Below, in pieces: positions 8,300 to 18,404 of a stretch of 64,000 nucleotides of DNA. The stretch is from Nitrospira sp. (GTDB lineage Bacteria > Nitrospirota > Nitrospiria > Nitrospirales > Nitrospiraceae), in NCBI GenBank assembly GCA_029194725.1, contig JARFXQ010000003.1:124001-188000 (forward strand), written 5' to 3'. The notes below the pieces were generated by a model. It ran no database searches. It worked only from the letters and a program-made list of their open reading frames with translations, and was not told the DNA's origin. Numbering within the stretch: the first letter of the stretch is position 1; every line of letters starts with the position of its first letter. The translations under genes were made by a program, and so were the position numbers.

Positions 8300-10450
8300 T
8301 TAGTCCTGGGGCAGCAATCGGAGGATGGCAAGGGACCTTGCCTGGATCTCGTAGTGCTTGCCTCCCCTGATGAGACGGGCTTTCTCGGGATGAAAGCTAG
8401 TTGAAGAGGTGTCGAGCAAGGGCTGCCAGCGCACACCGCGCTTGTGTGCCGGAAGCGTAAAGGTGAGCGGCCTGTGGTGGGCGTTCAGGAGGATGAGGAG
8501 CGTATCATCGATGATTGGCCGGCCCTTCTCGTCGGTCTCTGCGATCGCGTCACCGGCCAAACGTAAGGCCAGTGACCTGACATACCCAGCGTCCCAGTCC
8601 TGGTCGCTCATCTCTTTCCCGTCCGGTCGAAACCAGGCCAGATCCTTGACCATCGACCCGCGGAGGCGGCGGCCTTGGAAAAAACGCCGACGTCGCAGGA
8701 CCGGGTGTTGTTTGCGGAATGCGATCATGTCGCGAACGAAGGACAGGAGGTCGCGCTTGGCCTGGTCCACCTTCCAATCGTACCAACTGATCTCATTATC
8801 CTGGCAGTAAGCGTTGTTGTTACCTTGCTGTGTTCGGCTGATCTCGTCGCCCCCGGAGATCATCGGCACACCTTGCGAGAGCAGCAGCAACGCCACGAGG
8901 TTCCGTTTTTGCCGTTCGCGGAGCTCGGTGACGGCAGGATCGCTTGTGGGCCCCTCGGCCCCACAGTTCCAACTGAGATTATCGTCGGTCCCGTCGCGGT
9001 TGTCCTCTCGATTGGCTTCATTGTGCTTCGAGTTGTGGGAAACGAGATCGTGCAGCGTGAATCCGTCGTGCGCGGTGACGAAATTCACGCTGGCGAACGG
9101 GCGTCTGCCGCTCCCTTCATACAGATCACTGCTGCCAGTCAGCCGGTAGGCCAATTCGGCGACCTGGCCTCCGTCCCCTTTAACATAGCGCCGGATGCTG
9201 TCTCGATATTTGCCGTTCCACTCGGCCCAGCCAACGGGGAAGTTGCCGACCTGATAGCCCCCCTCCCCGACATCCCACGGTTCGGCGATCAGTTTGACCT
9301 GAGACAGAACGGGATCTTGATGCAGGATGTCAAAGAAGGCGCTCAGCCGGTCGACCTCGTGCAGTTCCCGCGCCAGCGCCGACGCAAGATCGAATCGGAA
9401 GCCGTCGACGTGCATCTCGAGCACCCAGTACCGCAAACTGTCCATGATCAGTTGCAGCGTGCGTGGGTGTCTGACGTTCAGCGTGTTCCCGCAACCGGTA
9501 TAGTCGACGTAATAACGCTCGTCACCGGACACCAGTTTATAGTAGCAAGCGTTGTCGATGCCTCGAAAACAGAGGGTCGGGCCGAGGTGACTGCCTTCGG
9601 CGGTGTGGTTGTAGACGACGTCCAGGATGACCTCGATTCCCGCGCTGTGGAGGGTCTTGACCATCGTTTTGAACTCACGCACGTGCCGTCCCCGCACAGG
9701 GGATACGGCATATCGAACATCCGGTGCGAAGAAGCCTAGCGTGTTATACCCCCAATAGTTGGTCAAGCCACGATCCTCCAAGTTCCGGTCCCGGACAAAC
9801 CGATGCACCGGCAACAACTCGACTGCCGTAATGCCAAGGTCGACCAAGTGGTCAAGTACGGCCGGAGTGGTCAGGGCGGCATAGGTCCCGCGCATCCGTT
9901 CCGGCACATCAGGATGCTGAGCTGTGATGCTCTTGACGTGGACCTCATAGATGATGGTTTTTTCCCAGGGTGTTTTGAGCTGGCTATCGCCCCCCCATGT
10001 GAAGGCCGAATCGATCACAACGCACTTGGGCATATTCGCCGCGTTGTCGCGCTCATCGAATGAAAGGTCGGCTTGAGGGTCGCCGATGCGGTACCCGAAC
10101 ATGACGTCCGACCAATCGATCCTGCCGGTGATGGATTTGGCATAGGGATCGACCACCATCTTGTTGGGATTGAACCGGTATCCTTCCTCAGGTTCATAAG
10201 GACCATGCACCCGATAGCCGTAGTGTTGGCCCGGCCAGAGCCCCGGCACATATACATGCCAGATCTGGTCGGTGCGTTCCTCGAGACGAATCCTATGAGA
10301 CTCTTTCGGAGCGTCCGGCCCGTCGAAGAGACAGAGCTCCACGGCCGTCGCGTTCTCGGAAAAGAGCGCGAAGTTGATCCCCTCACCGTCCCAGGTCGCG
10401 CCAAGGGGGTAGGGGTGTCCGGGCCAGGTTCTCACGGGTCGTTGTTCCAT
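8300..10450 (-). CDS. glgX: Glycogen debranching enzyme GlgX
   Basis: About 716 residues, the usual length for GlgX/isoamylase-type enzymes that hydrolyse alpha-1,6 branches of glycogen in the cytoplasm. An N-terminal CBM48 domain ([25 protein letters not shown]) is followed by a GH13 barrel with [10 protein letters not shown], the nucleophile motif [10 protein letters not shown], the acid motif AEPWD and [13 protein letters not shown]. Two adjacent ATGs exist (10453 and 10450); GAGGAG lies only two bases before the first, so the second is better spaced and chosen. It is divergent from treZ-treY, which would use the linear maltodextrins it releases. Confidence 0.95.
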   Translation of the reverse strand: MEQRPVRTWPGHPYPLGATWDGEGINFALFSENATAVELCLFDGPDAPKESHRIRLEERTDQIWHVYVPGLWPGQHYGYRVHGPYEPEEGYRFNPNKMVVDPYAKSITGRIDWSDVMFGYRIGDPQADLSFDERDNAANMPKCVVIDSAFTWGGDSQLKTPWEKTIIYEVHVKSITAQHPDVPERMRGTYAALTTPAVLDHLVDLGITAVELLPVHRFVRDRNLEDRGLTNYWGYNTLGFFAPDVRYAVSPVRGRHVREFKTMVKTLHSAGIEVILDVVYNHTAEGSHLGPTLCFRGIDNACYYKLVSGDERYYVDYTGCGNTLNVRHPRTLQLIMDSLRYWVLEMHVDGFRFDLASALARELHEVDRLSAFFDILHQDPVLSQVKLIAEPWDVGEGGYQVGNFPVGWAEWNGKYRDSIRRYVKGDGGQVAELAYRLTGSSDLYEGSGRRPFASVNFVTAHDGFTLHDLVSHNSKHNEANREDNRDGTDDNLSWNCGAEGPTSDPAVTELRERQKRNLVALLLLSQGVPMISGGDEISRTQQGNNNAYCQDNEISWYDWKVDQAKRDLLSFVRDMIAFRKQHPVLRRRRFFQGRRLRGSMVKDLAWFRPDGKEMSDQDWDAGYVRSLALRLAGDAIAETDEKGRPIIDDTLLILLNAHHRPLTFTLPAHKRGVRWQPLLDTSSTSFHPEKARLIRGGKHYEIQARSLAILRLLPQD

Positions 10451-10502
10451 CATGTCTCCTCTTTGTGGTGCAGAAATCCAGCCACCACAGCCTAACCTTA
10501 AT

Positions 10503-10532
10503 AAACCGGACGCGCTTGCGCAAGTCTGGTTT
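10503..10532. repeat. Palindrome in the glgX/treZ divergent gap
   Basis: AAACCGGAC (10503-10511) pairs with GTCTGGTTT (10524-10532) with one G-T wobble, and the loop itself contains the perfect palindrome CTTGCGCAAG. It sits near the middle of the 160-base gap between two divergent genes, so it could be an operator serving both, or a structured leader. No regulator gene lies beside it. Confidence 0.4.
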
Positions 10533-10611
10533 CTTTACCTTGGACTGAAGGGTTGGGTCCACTCTTGGATTAAGGAGCCTCGTTCGGGCAAACTGAGAGC
10601 AAGGTGGTCTG

Positions 10612-12489
10612 ATGAAAGCACGGGTCGGCAACATGTGGCGACTGGATCTCGGCGCGAACCTCATCGGTCCGTCGGCGGTCCGGTTCGGCGTGTGGGCCGC
10701 GCGCGCGAAGCATGTCTCCGTGCAGGTGCTCGATCGAGGACCTAAGCCGATTCCAATGGAGCCGCGCGAGCATGGCTATTTCGACCTCACGGTCGAGGGT
10801 GTGCGGGCGGGGGACCGTTACTGGTATGTCTTGGACGGCGAGAAAGCCCTGCCCGATCCGGCCTCGCGGTTCCAGCCCGACGGCGTCCATAAGGCTTCCG
10901 CCGTGGTTGATCCCGACGCGTTCGCTTGGACGGATCGCGGCTGGAGAGGGCTCGCGTTCAAAGAACTGATCATCTACGAACTCCATACCGGAACATTTAC
11001 ACCGACCGGCACATTCGAGGCGATCATCCCTCACCTAAAGTATCTCAAGCAGGACGTGGGCATCACGGCCATCGAACTCATGCCGGTTGCGCAGTTTCCT
11101 GGGGCGCGAAACTGGGGCTATGACGGGACCTATCTTTACGCGCCTCATTCGAGCTACGGAGGTCCGCAGGGCCTCAAGGCGCTCGTCGATGCTTGCCACG
11201 CCACCGGATTAGCGGTCATTCTAGACGTGGTCTACAATCATCTTGGGCCAGAAGGAAACTATCTGTCCGCTTTCGGTCCCTACTTCACTGATCGGTACCG
11301 CACACCTTGGGGCGAGGCGATCAACTATGACGGAGCCGACAGTGACGAAGTTCGGCATTTCATCCTCAGCAATGCGCTGTATTGGGTCACCGAATACCAT
11401 ATTGATGCGCTGCGGTTGGATGCGATCCATGGGATTTATGATTTCAGTGCGACTCATATTCTCCAAGAAGTAGCCACAGCGGTGCATGAGCAGGCAGTTC
11501 GGCTCGGGCGACAGATCTTCGTGACGGCCGAGAGCGCGTTGAACGACGCGCGAGTCGTTACGCCCCCTGAGCAGGGCGGGTACGGTCTGGACGCCCAATG
11601 GAATGACGACTTCCACCACGCACTCCGGACTGTGCTGACGAAGGAACGGGCCGGGTACTATCAAGATTACGAAGGACTCAAACATCTCGCGAAAGCCGTG
11701 AATGAGGGCTTCGTCTACTCCGGGCAATATTCCCGGTACCATCGGCGCCGTCATGGGAATTCGTCGACAGCCTGTGCTCCGTCGCGCTTCATTGTGTTCT
11801 CACAAAACCATGACCAGGTCGGGAACCGGGCGTTCGGCGACCGCCTGAGCACCCAGGTTCCCTTCGCAGCGCTCAAGGTTGCAGCAGCAGCCGTCCTGTT
11901 GTCCCCCAACATTCCGTTGCTCTTCATGGGCGAGGAGTCCAGCGAGACGGCGCCGTTCCTCTACTTCATCGATCATGGCGACCCGGCGTTGGTCGAAGCC
12001 GTGCGTCGAGGGCGGCGTGCGGAATTTGCCTCATTCGCGTGGGAGGGGGAGATTCCGGATCCTCAGGATCCTCTCACATGCGAACGGTCGCGGGTCAACA
12101 TCGACGGACCGTTGGATCCTCGTCGGGCCGCCATGCTGAAGTGGACCAGGGAGTTGATCGGGCTCAGAAAAACGATTCCATCACTGGGCGCGGACGGCGC
12201 CCCCCACGAGTATCCGGTCTTGGCTCACGAAAAGGAAAACGTGTTGGTCGTGCATCGTCGGGGAGTACAAGGGCCAGACGCCTTGATCGTTCTGAGTTTC
12301 AACAACGCACCGGTGTCGGTGCTTTTTCGGGAGCCTGAGGGCCGCTGGCTGCTTCGATTAGGGTCTACAGCACAGGAGTTCGGCGGTGACGGGAGGGAAC
12401 GTCTTCCACAGAAGCTGATCATTGCGTCGGAGAGCATGACGATCCCGCTTCCAGCCTATGCCGTCGTGGTGTTTTTGCGGGAGGGCTGA
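10612..12489 (+). CDS. treZ: Malto-oligosyltrehalose trehalohydrolase
   Basis: A 625-residue GH13 enzyme that cleaves trehalose from maltooligosyl-trehalose. An N-terminal beta domain (about 1-95, FGVWAARAKHVSVQV) is followed by the barrel with AIELMPVAQFPGARNWGYD, DVVYNHLGPEGNYL, the nucleophile motif ALRLDAIHGI and FVTAESALND, then FSQNHDQVGNR. These are diagnostic of TreZ rather than branching enzyme. AAGGTGG lies before the ATG. The stop is 13 bases before the preferred treY start, so the two form an operon and act in sequence: TreY isomerises, TreZ hydrolyses. Confidence 0.95.
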   Translation: MKARVGNMWRLDLGANLIGPSAVRFGVWAARAKHVSVQVLDRGPKPIPMEPREHGYFDLTVEGVRAGDRYWYVLDGEKALPDPASRFQPDGVHKASAVVDPDAFAWTDRGWRGLAFKELIIYELHTGTFTPTGTFEAIIPHLKYLKQDVGITAIELMPVAQFPGARNWGYDGTYLYAPHSSYGGPQGLKALVDACHATGLAVILDVVYNHLGPEGNYLSAFGPYFTDRYRTPWGEAINYDGADSDEVRHFILSNALYWVTEYHIDALRLDAIHGIYDFSATHILQEVATAVHEQAVRLGRQIFVTAESALNDARVVTPPEQGGYGLDAQWNDDFHHALRTVLTKERAGYYQDYEGLKHLAKAVNEGFVYSGQYSRYHRRRHGNSSTACAPSRFIVFSQNHDQVGNRAFGDRLSTQVPFAALKVAAAAVLLSPNIPLLFMGEESSETAPFLYFIDHGDPALVEAVRRGRRAEFASFAWEGEIPDPQDPLTCERSRVNIDGPLDPRRAAMLKWTRELIGLRKTIPSLGADGAPHEYPVLAHEKENVLVVHRRGVQGPDALIVLSFNNAPVSVLFREPEGRWLLRLGSTAQEFGGDGRERLPQKLIIASESMTIPLPAYAVVVFLREG

Positions 12490-12502
12490 TCGCTTCATCG
12501 TT

Positions 12503-15400
12503 ATGGCTGATGGGTCTTCAATGGAGCCTCGCGTGCCGGTATCTACGTACCGGCTGCAGCTCAATCGAGCCTTTCCCTTCAAGGCAGCGACCGCGATCGT
12601 CCCGTATCTGTCTGCCTTGGGCATTACAGATTGCTATCCCTCGCCCTATCTAAAGGCGACGCCCGGTAGCGAGCACGGCTACGATGTGGTGGATCCCACC
12701 GTGCTGAATCCTGAGCTTGGCACCGAAGATGAGTATCGCGAGTTCATCCGCTCGCTGCACGCACACCAGATGGGCCACATCCTCGACGTCGTACCGAACC
12801 ACATGGGGATTGGACGGTCAGCGAACGTCTGGTGGTTGGACGTGCTCGAAAACGGGCCCAGTTCGCGCTATGCGCATCTGTTCGACATCGACTGGCATCC
12901 GGTCAAACGAGAATTGGAGAACAAGGTGCTCCTGCCGATCCTCGGTGATCTCTATGGAACGGTACTGGAGAATCAGGAAATTGTCCTGCTGTATGAGGAA
13001 GGACGGTTCTTCATCAGGTACTATGACCATCGGCTGCCTGTCGGGCCGAAATCGGCAACGATGGTGCTGACGCACCGGCTCGATGAACTGATCGCCGAGG
13101 CGAGAGCCTCGTCCCCCCACGTGCAAGAGTTGCAAAGCATCGTGACGGCTCTGCGCAATCTACCCGCCAGTACGGAGACGGATCCCGAGCGTGTGGAGGA
13201 GCGGAACCGGGAGCGAGACATCATCAGACAGCGCCTCGCTACCTTGGTGCGGGATGGAGCGACCATCGCGAGATTTCTCGACGACAACGTCCGGATCTTC
13301 AACGGGACGAAGGGCGATCCGCGCAGTTTCGATCTGCTCGATGCCTTGCTCGACGAGCAGGTGTACCGACTGGCCGACTGGCGGGTGGCGGCGGAAGAAA
13401 TCAATTACCGGCGGTTCTTCGACATCAATGAGTTGGCCGCCGTTCGAATGGAGGACGAGGCGGTCCTCCAGGCGTTGCACGTGCTGGTGTTCAGGCTTGT
13501 GAAAGAGGGTGCGGTGACGGGGCTGCGTATCGATCATGTGGACGGCCTTTCCGATCCAGGCCGGTATCTGCGCGAGTGGCAGACATGGGGGCAACGCGAG
13601 TTGGGCCGCCCGCTGTTTGTTGTTGTCGAAAAGATTCTCGGCAAGGACGAGCCGCTACCCGAGACCTGGCCCATCTCCGGCACGACCGGTTACGATTTTC
13701 TGAACCTGTTGAACGGACTCTTCGTGCAGACAACCAACGAGCGGGCAATGAACGAGACCTATGTCCGGTTCATCCGCCGCCGTATCTCGTTCGAGGATCT
13801 GGTCTACGAATCGAAGAAGCTGATCATGCAAGCCTCGATGGCCAGTGAAATCAATGTCCTTGGACACCAATTGAACCAGCTGTCCGAACGCGATCGGCGG
13901 TCGCGGGATTTCACGCTGAACAGCCTCACGAATGCCATCCGCGAGATCATCGCCTGCTTCCCTGTGTACCGGACCTATATCACGGAGGGGCCCGAACCTC
14001 TGTTGGATCGAGACCGCGCTTATATCCGTCTGGCAGTGGCCAGGGCCAAGCGACGAAACGCTGCTCTGAGCTGGAGTGTCTTCGACTTCGTCCGGTCCTT
14101 GTTGCTGAAGGAATGGGATGAACGGACCAGTCAAAATCGCCAGGAACAGCTCCGGTTCGTGATGAAGTTTCAGCAAATGACAAGCCCCGTGACGGCGAAA
14201 GGAATAGAGGACACGGCGTTCTACCGGTTCAACCGGTTGGTGTCGCTGAACGAGGTCGGGGGTAATCCCGAGTCGTTCGGCGTGACGGTCACAGCTTTTC
14301 ACAAACATCTCCGGGAGCGCCAGGCGCGCTGGCCCTTCTCGCTCTCGGCCACTTCCACCCACGATACGAAGCGGAGTGAGGATGCGCGGGGGCGCATCAA
14401 TGTGTTGTCGGAGATACCTCGCGAGTGGCGGACCAGCGTAAATCGATGGGCGAAACTCACCCGGAAATGCAAAGTCGACGTGGAGGGACAACTCGTCCCG
14501 GATCGTAACGAAGAGTATCTACTCTACCAAACACTCGTCGGTATCTGGCCCCTCAGGCCCGTCGATGACGCAGAGTACCGTGCGTTCTGCGACAGAATTC
14601 AGGGCTATATGAACAAGGCCCTGAGGGAAGGCAAGACCCACACGAGTTGGATCAATCCCGACCAGGCCTACGAGGACGCGATGCGGCAATTTATCGACGC
14701 GATCCTCGACCGAACCACACCCAATGCCTTTCTTGACGAATTCCTTCCGTTTCAGCGGCGGGTCGCTCAGTGGGGTATGTGGAACACGTTGTCCCAAGTG
14801 GTGCTCAAGGCGACGGCTCCCGGCGTTCCGGACTTCTATCAAGGGTCGGAACTCTGGGATTTCAGCCTCGTCGACCCGGATAATCGTCGACCTGTGGACT
14901 ATGAAATGCGCGCCTCCATATTGAACGAGCTGCGGCGCGGGCTCGCAGAGCGCGGCCAAGATCTTCGTCCGCTGATTCGAACTCTGCTCGCTGAACGGAC
15001 CGACGGAAGGATCAAACTGTACACGACGATGAGGGCTCTGAACTTCCGTCGTGAGAACCACCCACTGTTTCATCAGGGGGAATACATTCCGCTCGAGGGG
15101 CACGGAACCAAGCAAGATCATTGCTGCGCTTTTGCCCGACTCCATCTGGAGCGGGCGTTGGTGACTGTCGTTCCGCGCCTCGTGGTCTCACTGACCGGTG
15201 ATGCCATGACCTCACCCGTCGGGTCAGATGTGTGGGAAGACACCTATGTGACCGTACCATCCTGGAGACCGCATTCGCCCTATCGTAATCTTTTCACCGG
15301 CGAAGGACTGTCGACTCAGACCGTCGGAGATCGCCAAATGCTGCCGATGGCGGATGTGTTGCGTGAATTTCCCGTTGCCCTGTTGGAGCGCCTGACGTAG
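12503..15400 (+). CDS. treY: Malto-oligosyltrehalose synthase
   Basis: A GH13 enzyme that turns the reducing end of maltodextrin into a trehalose unit. Motifs in order: PVSTYRLQLNRAFPF at the N-terminus, ILDVVPNHMGIG, the nucleophile region GLRIDHVDGLSDP, VVVEKIL, and near the end ATAPGVPDFYQGSELWDFSLVDPDNRRPVDY, which is characteristic of TreY. The 965-residue length fits. An in-frame ATG at 12458 would overlap treZ by 32 bases; the conserved region begins only near PVSTYRL, so 12503 (or 12521) is preferred. Neither choice has a strong ribosome-binding site, which suggests coupling to treZ. Confidence 0.94.
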   Translation: MADGSSMEPRVPVSTYRLQLNRAFPFKAATAIVPYLSALGITDCYPSPYLKATPGSEHGYDVVDPTVLNPELGTEDEYREFIRSLHAHQMGHILDVVPNHMGIGRSANVWWLDVLENGPSSRYAHLFDIDWHPVKRELENKVLLPILGDLYGTVLENQEIVLLYEEGRFFIRYYDHRLPVGPKSATMVLTHRLDELIAEARASSPHVQELQSIVTALRNLPASTETDPERVEERNRERDIIRQRLATLVRDGATIARFLDDNVRIFNGTKGDPRSFDLLDALLDEQVYRLADWRVAAEEINYRRFFDINELAAVRMEDEAVLQALHVLVFRLVKEGAVTGLRIDHVDGLSDPGRYLREWQTWGQRELGRPLFVVVEKILGKDEPLPETWPISGTTGYDFLNLLNGLFVQTTNERAMNETYVRFIRRRISFEDLVYESKKLIMQASMASEINVLGHQLNQLSERDRRSRDFTLNSLTNAIREIIACFPVYRTYITEGPEPLLDRDRAYIRLAVARAKRRNAALSWSVFDFVRSLLLKEWDERTSQNRQEQLRFVMKFQQMTSPVTAKGIEDTAFYRFNRLVSLNEVGGNPESFGVTVTAFHKHLRERQARWPFSLSATSTHDTKRSEDARGRINVLSEIPREWRTSVNRWAKLTRKCKVDVEGQLVPDRNEEYLLYQTLVGIWPLRPVDDAEYRAFCDRIQGYMNKALREGKTHTSWINPDQAYEDAMRQFIDAILDRTTPNAFLDEFLPFQRRVAQWGMWNTLSQVVLKATAPGVPDFYQGSELWDFSLVDPDNRRPVDYEMRASILNELRRGLAERGQDLRPLIRTLLAERTDGRIKLYTTMRALNFRRENHPLFHQGEYIPLEGHGTKQDHCCAFARLHLERALVTVVPRLVVSLTGDAMTSPVGSDVWEDTYVTVPSWRPHSPYRNLFTGEGLSTQTVGDRQMLPMADVLREFPVALLERLT

Positions 15401-15534
15401 GAGCGGGGGAGCGTCCATGCAACTTGTCTTCACGAGGGTGTGGCGGTGACGCGGACGCGATCTTCCTGCCTTGCGCGAGAGGATAGGAGTTCGTACTATG
15501 GCCCGACCATCCATCCGGTAATAGACGGTGATTT

Positions 15535-16677
15535 GTGGCTGACGACATTCACAGAGTCCTTCCGGCAGCTCACCTCCAACGAGTGCTCGATGCCTTGAGC
15601 GCGGACGGATATCGAGTTGTCGGGCCCACTGTGCGTGACGGGTCTGTCGTGTGGGAGACGATCCGGTTCATGTCGGACTTGCCGATCGGCTGGCGTGATC
15701 ACCAAGAACCAGGTCGCTATCGACTTGAACAGACTGGATCCCAAGACATCTTCGGGGTCGTCCATGGACCGCAATCGCTGAAGCCGTTCGTCTTTGCGCC
15801 GCGCGAGCCTCTCTTGCAGATTGAGCGGACGAAAGGCGGATTCGCCGCTCATCCAGCGCTTCCCCATCCGGAACAAATTGCGGTCATCGGGGCTCGCGCC
15901 TGCGATCTCGCCGGACTGGCGATTCAAGATCGGATTTTTCTAAACGATGCCTACCGAGATCCTTACTACGCGGCTCGCCGTGATGAACTCTTCGTGATCG
16001 CCGTGAACTGCACCAGAGCATTGAGCACTTGTTTTTGCGCATCCATGGAGACTGGTCCTCGCGCTAAAACCGGCTTCGATCTCGCTTTGACGAAAGTGGA
16101 CGACATGCTGCTGATCGAAGCGGGCAGCGAGGCCGGATCTGGTTTGCTCTCCGAACTCTCCCTATCTCCTGCTCACGAAAACCTGATCGACGAGGCAGCG
16201 AGGTGTATAGAAGCCTGCGCCCGTAGCCAAGTCCGCCAGCTGGATCACGCTCGCTTGCCGCAAGCTCTCTACGATGCCCATGATCATCCACGATGGGATG
16301 AGGTAGCGGGGCGCTGCCTCGCCTGCGCGAATTGCACCATGGTTTGCCCGACGTGCTTTTGTCATACGGTCGAGGAAACACCGGACCTCTCGAACCAGCA
16401 GACCGCGCACGCCAGATTGTGGGATTCCTGCTTCACCCAGGAACATGGGTATATCCACGGCAAGAACATTCGGCCGACGATCAAAGATCGGTACCGGATG
16501 TGGCTGACGCACAAGCTCGCCTCGTGGATCGATCAATTCGGTATGTCCGGCTGCGTCGGCTGCGGGCGATGCATCACATGGTGCCCGGTCGGAATCGATT
16601 TGACTGAAGAGTTGTCGGCTTTGCTGACATCGGACAGCCGGTCGTCGGTCGTTGGATCACCGGTAGAAGGCACCTAA
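15535..16677 (+). CDS. hyhB: Group 3b [NiFe] hydrogenase beta (Fe-S) subunit
   Basis: A 380-residue iron-sulfur subunit that passes electrons between the hydrogenase dimer and the NAD(P)-binding subunit. It has the 4Fe-4S dehydrogenase/sulfhydrogenase beta-subunit layout: an N-terminal globular part with [15 protein letters not shown], then two ferredoxin-like clusters, one starting at C261 ([14 protein letters not shown]) and one at C340 ([14 protein letters not shown]). The start is GTG at 15535 with no strong ribosome-binding site, so the exact N-terminus is less sure. The gene begins a run of nine hydrogenase genes, two bases before hyhG. Confidence 0.92.
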   Translation: MADDIHRVLPAAHLQRVLDALSADGYRVVGPTVRDGSVVWETIRFMSDLPIGWRDHQEPGRYRLEQTGSQDIFGVVHGPQSLKPFVFAPREPLLQIERTKGGFAAHPALPHPEQIAVIGARACDLAGLAIQDRIFLNDAYRDPYYAARRDELFVIAVNCTRALSTCFCASMETGPRAKTGFDLALTKVDDMLLIEAGSEAGSGLLSELSLSPAHENLIDEAARCIEACARSQVRQLDHARLPQALYDAHDHPRWDEVAGRCLACANCTMVCPTCFCHTVEETPDLSNQQTAHARLWDSCFTQEHGYIHGKNIRPTIKDRYRMWLTHKLASWIDQFGMSGCVGCGRCITWCPVGIDLTEELSALLTSDSRSSVVGSPVEGT

Positions 16678-16679
16678 CC

Positions 16680-17534
16680 GTGCAGGCTGAAGCTGATTCA
16701 ATCGTGAACCCCTATGTCATCCATCCGGCAACTATCGTCGAGAAGATCCGGGAGGCCGAGGACATCAACACCTACCGCTTGCAGTTTGTCGACGAGCAGA
16801 TGCAGCGCCGATTTCGATTTAAGGCCGGACAGTTCAATATGATGTATTTATTCGGAGTCGGCGAGGTGGCGATTTCCATCGTTTCGGACCCGGATGTGCC
16901 GGAGTTGCTGGATCATACCATCCGAGCTGTCGGTCGAATCACCAAGTCGATTGCCGGTCTCCAACCGGGTGACGTCTTGGGCGTCCGAGGCCCGTTCGGG
17001 CAAGGTTGGCCGCTGGAAGAGTCGCCCGGCCGCGACGTTGTGATTGTCACGGGCGGCTTGGGCTGCGCCCCGGTCGTTGGAGCGATTGAGTACATCTTTC
17101 GTCGGCGAGCACAATATGGATCCGTCAAAATCCTGCACGGCGTCAAGACACCGCACGATCTCCTCTATCGCGAGCGATTCGATGCATGGCGGCGCTCTCC
17201 TGATACAGAAGTGTTGCTGAGCAGCGACCAGCCGGACAAGGGTTGGAGGTATCACATCGGCGTGGTGACAGAGCTGTTTGAGCTGGTATCGATCGACCCA
17301 CTGAAGACCATTGTGTTGATGTGCGGACCCGAGATCATGATGCGTCTGGGCGTGCCCATTCTAATAAGGCGGGGCATTCCGACGACTGCCATTTACGTCT
17401 CGCTGGAACGCCACATGGAGTGCGGAATCGGTCTCTGCGGACATTGCCAGATGGGTCCGTACTTTGTATGCAAAGACGGTCCGGTCATGCGGTATGACCG
17501 AGTCGAGCCTTGGTTAGGGCGGGCGGGAGTGTGA
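16680..17534 (+). CDS. hyhG: Group 3b hydrogenase gamma subunit (FAD/NAD(P) reductase)
   Basis: A 284-residue flavoprotein of the ferredoxin-NADP reductase fold. The FAD domain (about 1-105) contains GQFNMMYLFGVGEVAISI, and the NAD(P) domain (about 110-240) contains VTGGLGCAPVVGAIEY. A C-terminal cysteine cluster (MECGIGLCGHCQMGPYFVC) binds a [2Fe-2S] centre, as in sulfhydrogenase gamma and PyrK-type subunits. It starts with GTG two bases after the hyhB stop. It would exchange electrons with NADP(H) in the cytoplasm, giving the complex its H2-NADP coupling. Confidence 0.93.
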   Translation: MQAEADSIVNPYVIHPATIVEKIREAEDINTYRLQFVDEQMQRRFRFKAGQFNMMYLFGVGEVAISIVSDPDVPELLDHTIRAVGRITKSIAGLQPGDVLGVRGPFGQGWPLEESPGRDVVIVTGGLGCAPVVGAIEYIFRRRAQYGSVKILHGVKTPHDLLYRERFDAWRRSPDTEVLLSSDQPDKGWRYHIGVVTELFELVSIDPLKTIVLMCGPEIMMRLGVPILIRRGIPTTAIYVSLERHMECGIGLCGHCQMGPYFVCKDGPVMRYDRVEPWLGRAGV

Positions 17535-17543
17535 GGCGAAGCG

Positions 17544-18365
17544 ATGTCCAACCCTGATGAGCGGCAACGGCCAAAACTGGCCGTAGTCAAGTTCGCCTCC
17601 TGCGATGGTTGTCAGCTCAGCATCTTGAATCTTGAGGAAGACCTGCTTGCTTTAGGTCGGATGCTGGATATCGCCTATTTCCCTGAGGCTTCTAGCGACA
17701 TGAGGCCTGGCCCGTACGATATCGCTCTGGTGGAAGGATCAATCACGACCGCAGAGGACGCCCATCGCATTCTCGCCCTGAGACAACAGGCGAAGGTGTT
17801 GATCACGATCGGGGCCTGTGCGATGGCAGGCGGTATTCAATCGTTGCGGAACTGGGCCGATGTCGAGTCGTTCAAGCGCACAGTCTATCCCAGCCCAGAA
17901 TATATTCAGAGCCTCAGTACATCCACGCCTATCTCGGAACATGTCCATGTGGATTTCGAACTGTGGGGCTGCCCGATCGATAAGAGCCAGCTCCTGCGCG
18001 TGATTACGGATCTGATGGTCGGGGTCCAACCTCGCCTACCGGCCGACAGTGTATGTCTAGAGTGCAAGCGACGGGGAAATGTTTGCGTGCTGGTCGCAAA
18101 GGGGCTGCCTTGTCTCGGACCGGTGACCAAGACCGGTTGTGGAGCCATTTGTCCTGGCATGGGTCGCGACTGTTATGGTTGTTTCGGGCCCAGCGAAGGC
18201 GCACGAAAAGGACCAGGTCTTCCACCCAACACGACCTCGCTTGCCAGGCACTTCCATGGCGAACTGCAGCTTATTCCGATCGAAGTCATGCGCCGATTTC
18301 GCGGCATCAACGGCTCTGTATCGCCCTTTCGCGCGGAGAGCGATATTTGGGAACAGAAGACGTGA
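17544..18365 (+). CDS. hyhS: Group 3b hydrogenase small (delta) subunit
   Basis: A 273-residue [NiFe] hydrogenase small subunit without a Tat signal, so cytoplasmic. The proximal cluster ligands are in CDGCQLSILNLE (near residue 19), GACAMAGG and LWGCPIDKSQLL. The C-terminal part carries further clusters (CLECKRRGNVC, GLPCLGPVTKTGCGAICPG, CYGCFGP). The absence of a twin-arginine leader and the partner genes place it in group 3 rather than membrane group 1. It starts nine bases after hyhG. Confidence 0.94.
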   Translation: MSNPDERQRPKLAVVKFASCDGCQLSILNLEEDLLALGRMLDIAYFPEASSDMRPGPYDIALVEGSITTAEDAHRILALRQQAKVLITIGACAMAGGIQSLRNWADVESFKRTVYPSPEYIQSLSTSTPISEHVHVDFELWGCPIDKSQLLRVITDLMVGVQPRLPADSVCLECKRRGNVCVLVAKGLPCLGPVTKTGCGAICPGMGRDCYGCFGPSEGARKGPGLPPNTTSLARHFHGELQLIPIEVMRRFRGINGSVSPFRAESDIWEQKT

Positions 18366-18404
18366 TGGACAAAGCGCATTTCGTTTGCGAACGTTGAGGA
18401 CTCC

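Noticed and set aside
8675-9739. 354-codon plus-strand open frame
   Set aside because: Antisense to the well-supported glgX; no start signal or domain pattern.
13655-14491. 278-codon minus-strand open frame
   Set aside because: Antisense to treY, whose catalytic motifs are intact.
15498-15521. Seven-codon frame with a good ribosome-binding site before hyhB
   Set aside because: It is out of frame with hyhB and does not overlap its start, so it does not meet the bridging pattern; it may be a leader peptide but evidence is too thin.
18365-18397. Ten-codon frame between hyhS and hyhL
   Set aside because: It begins on the hyhS stop (TGATG) but ends seven bases before hyhL without overlapping its start, so it was not counted among the bridging frames.
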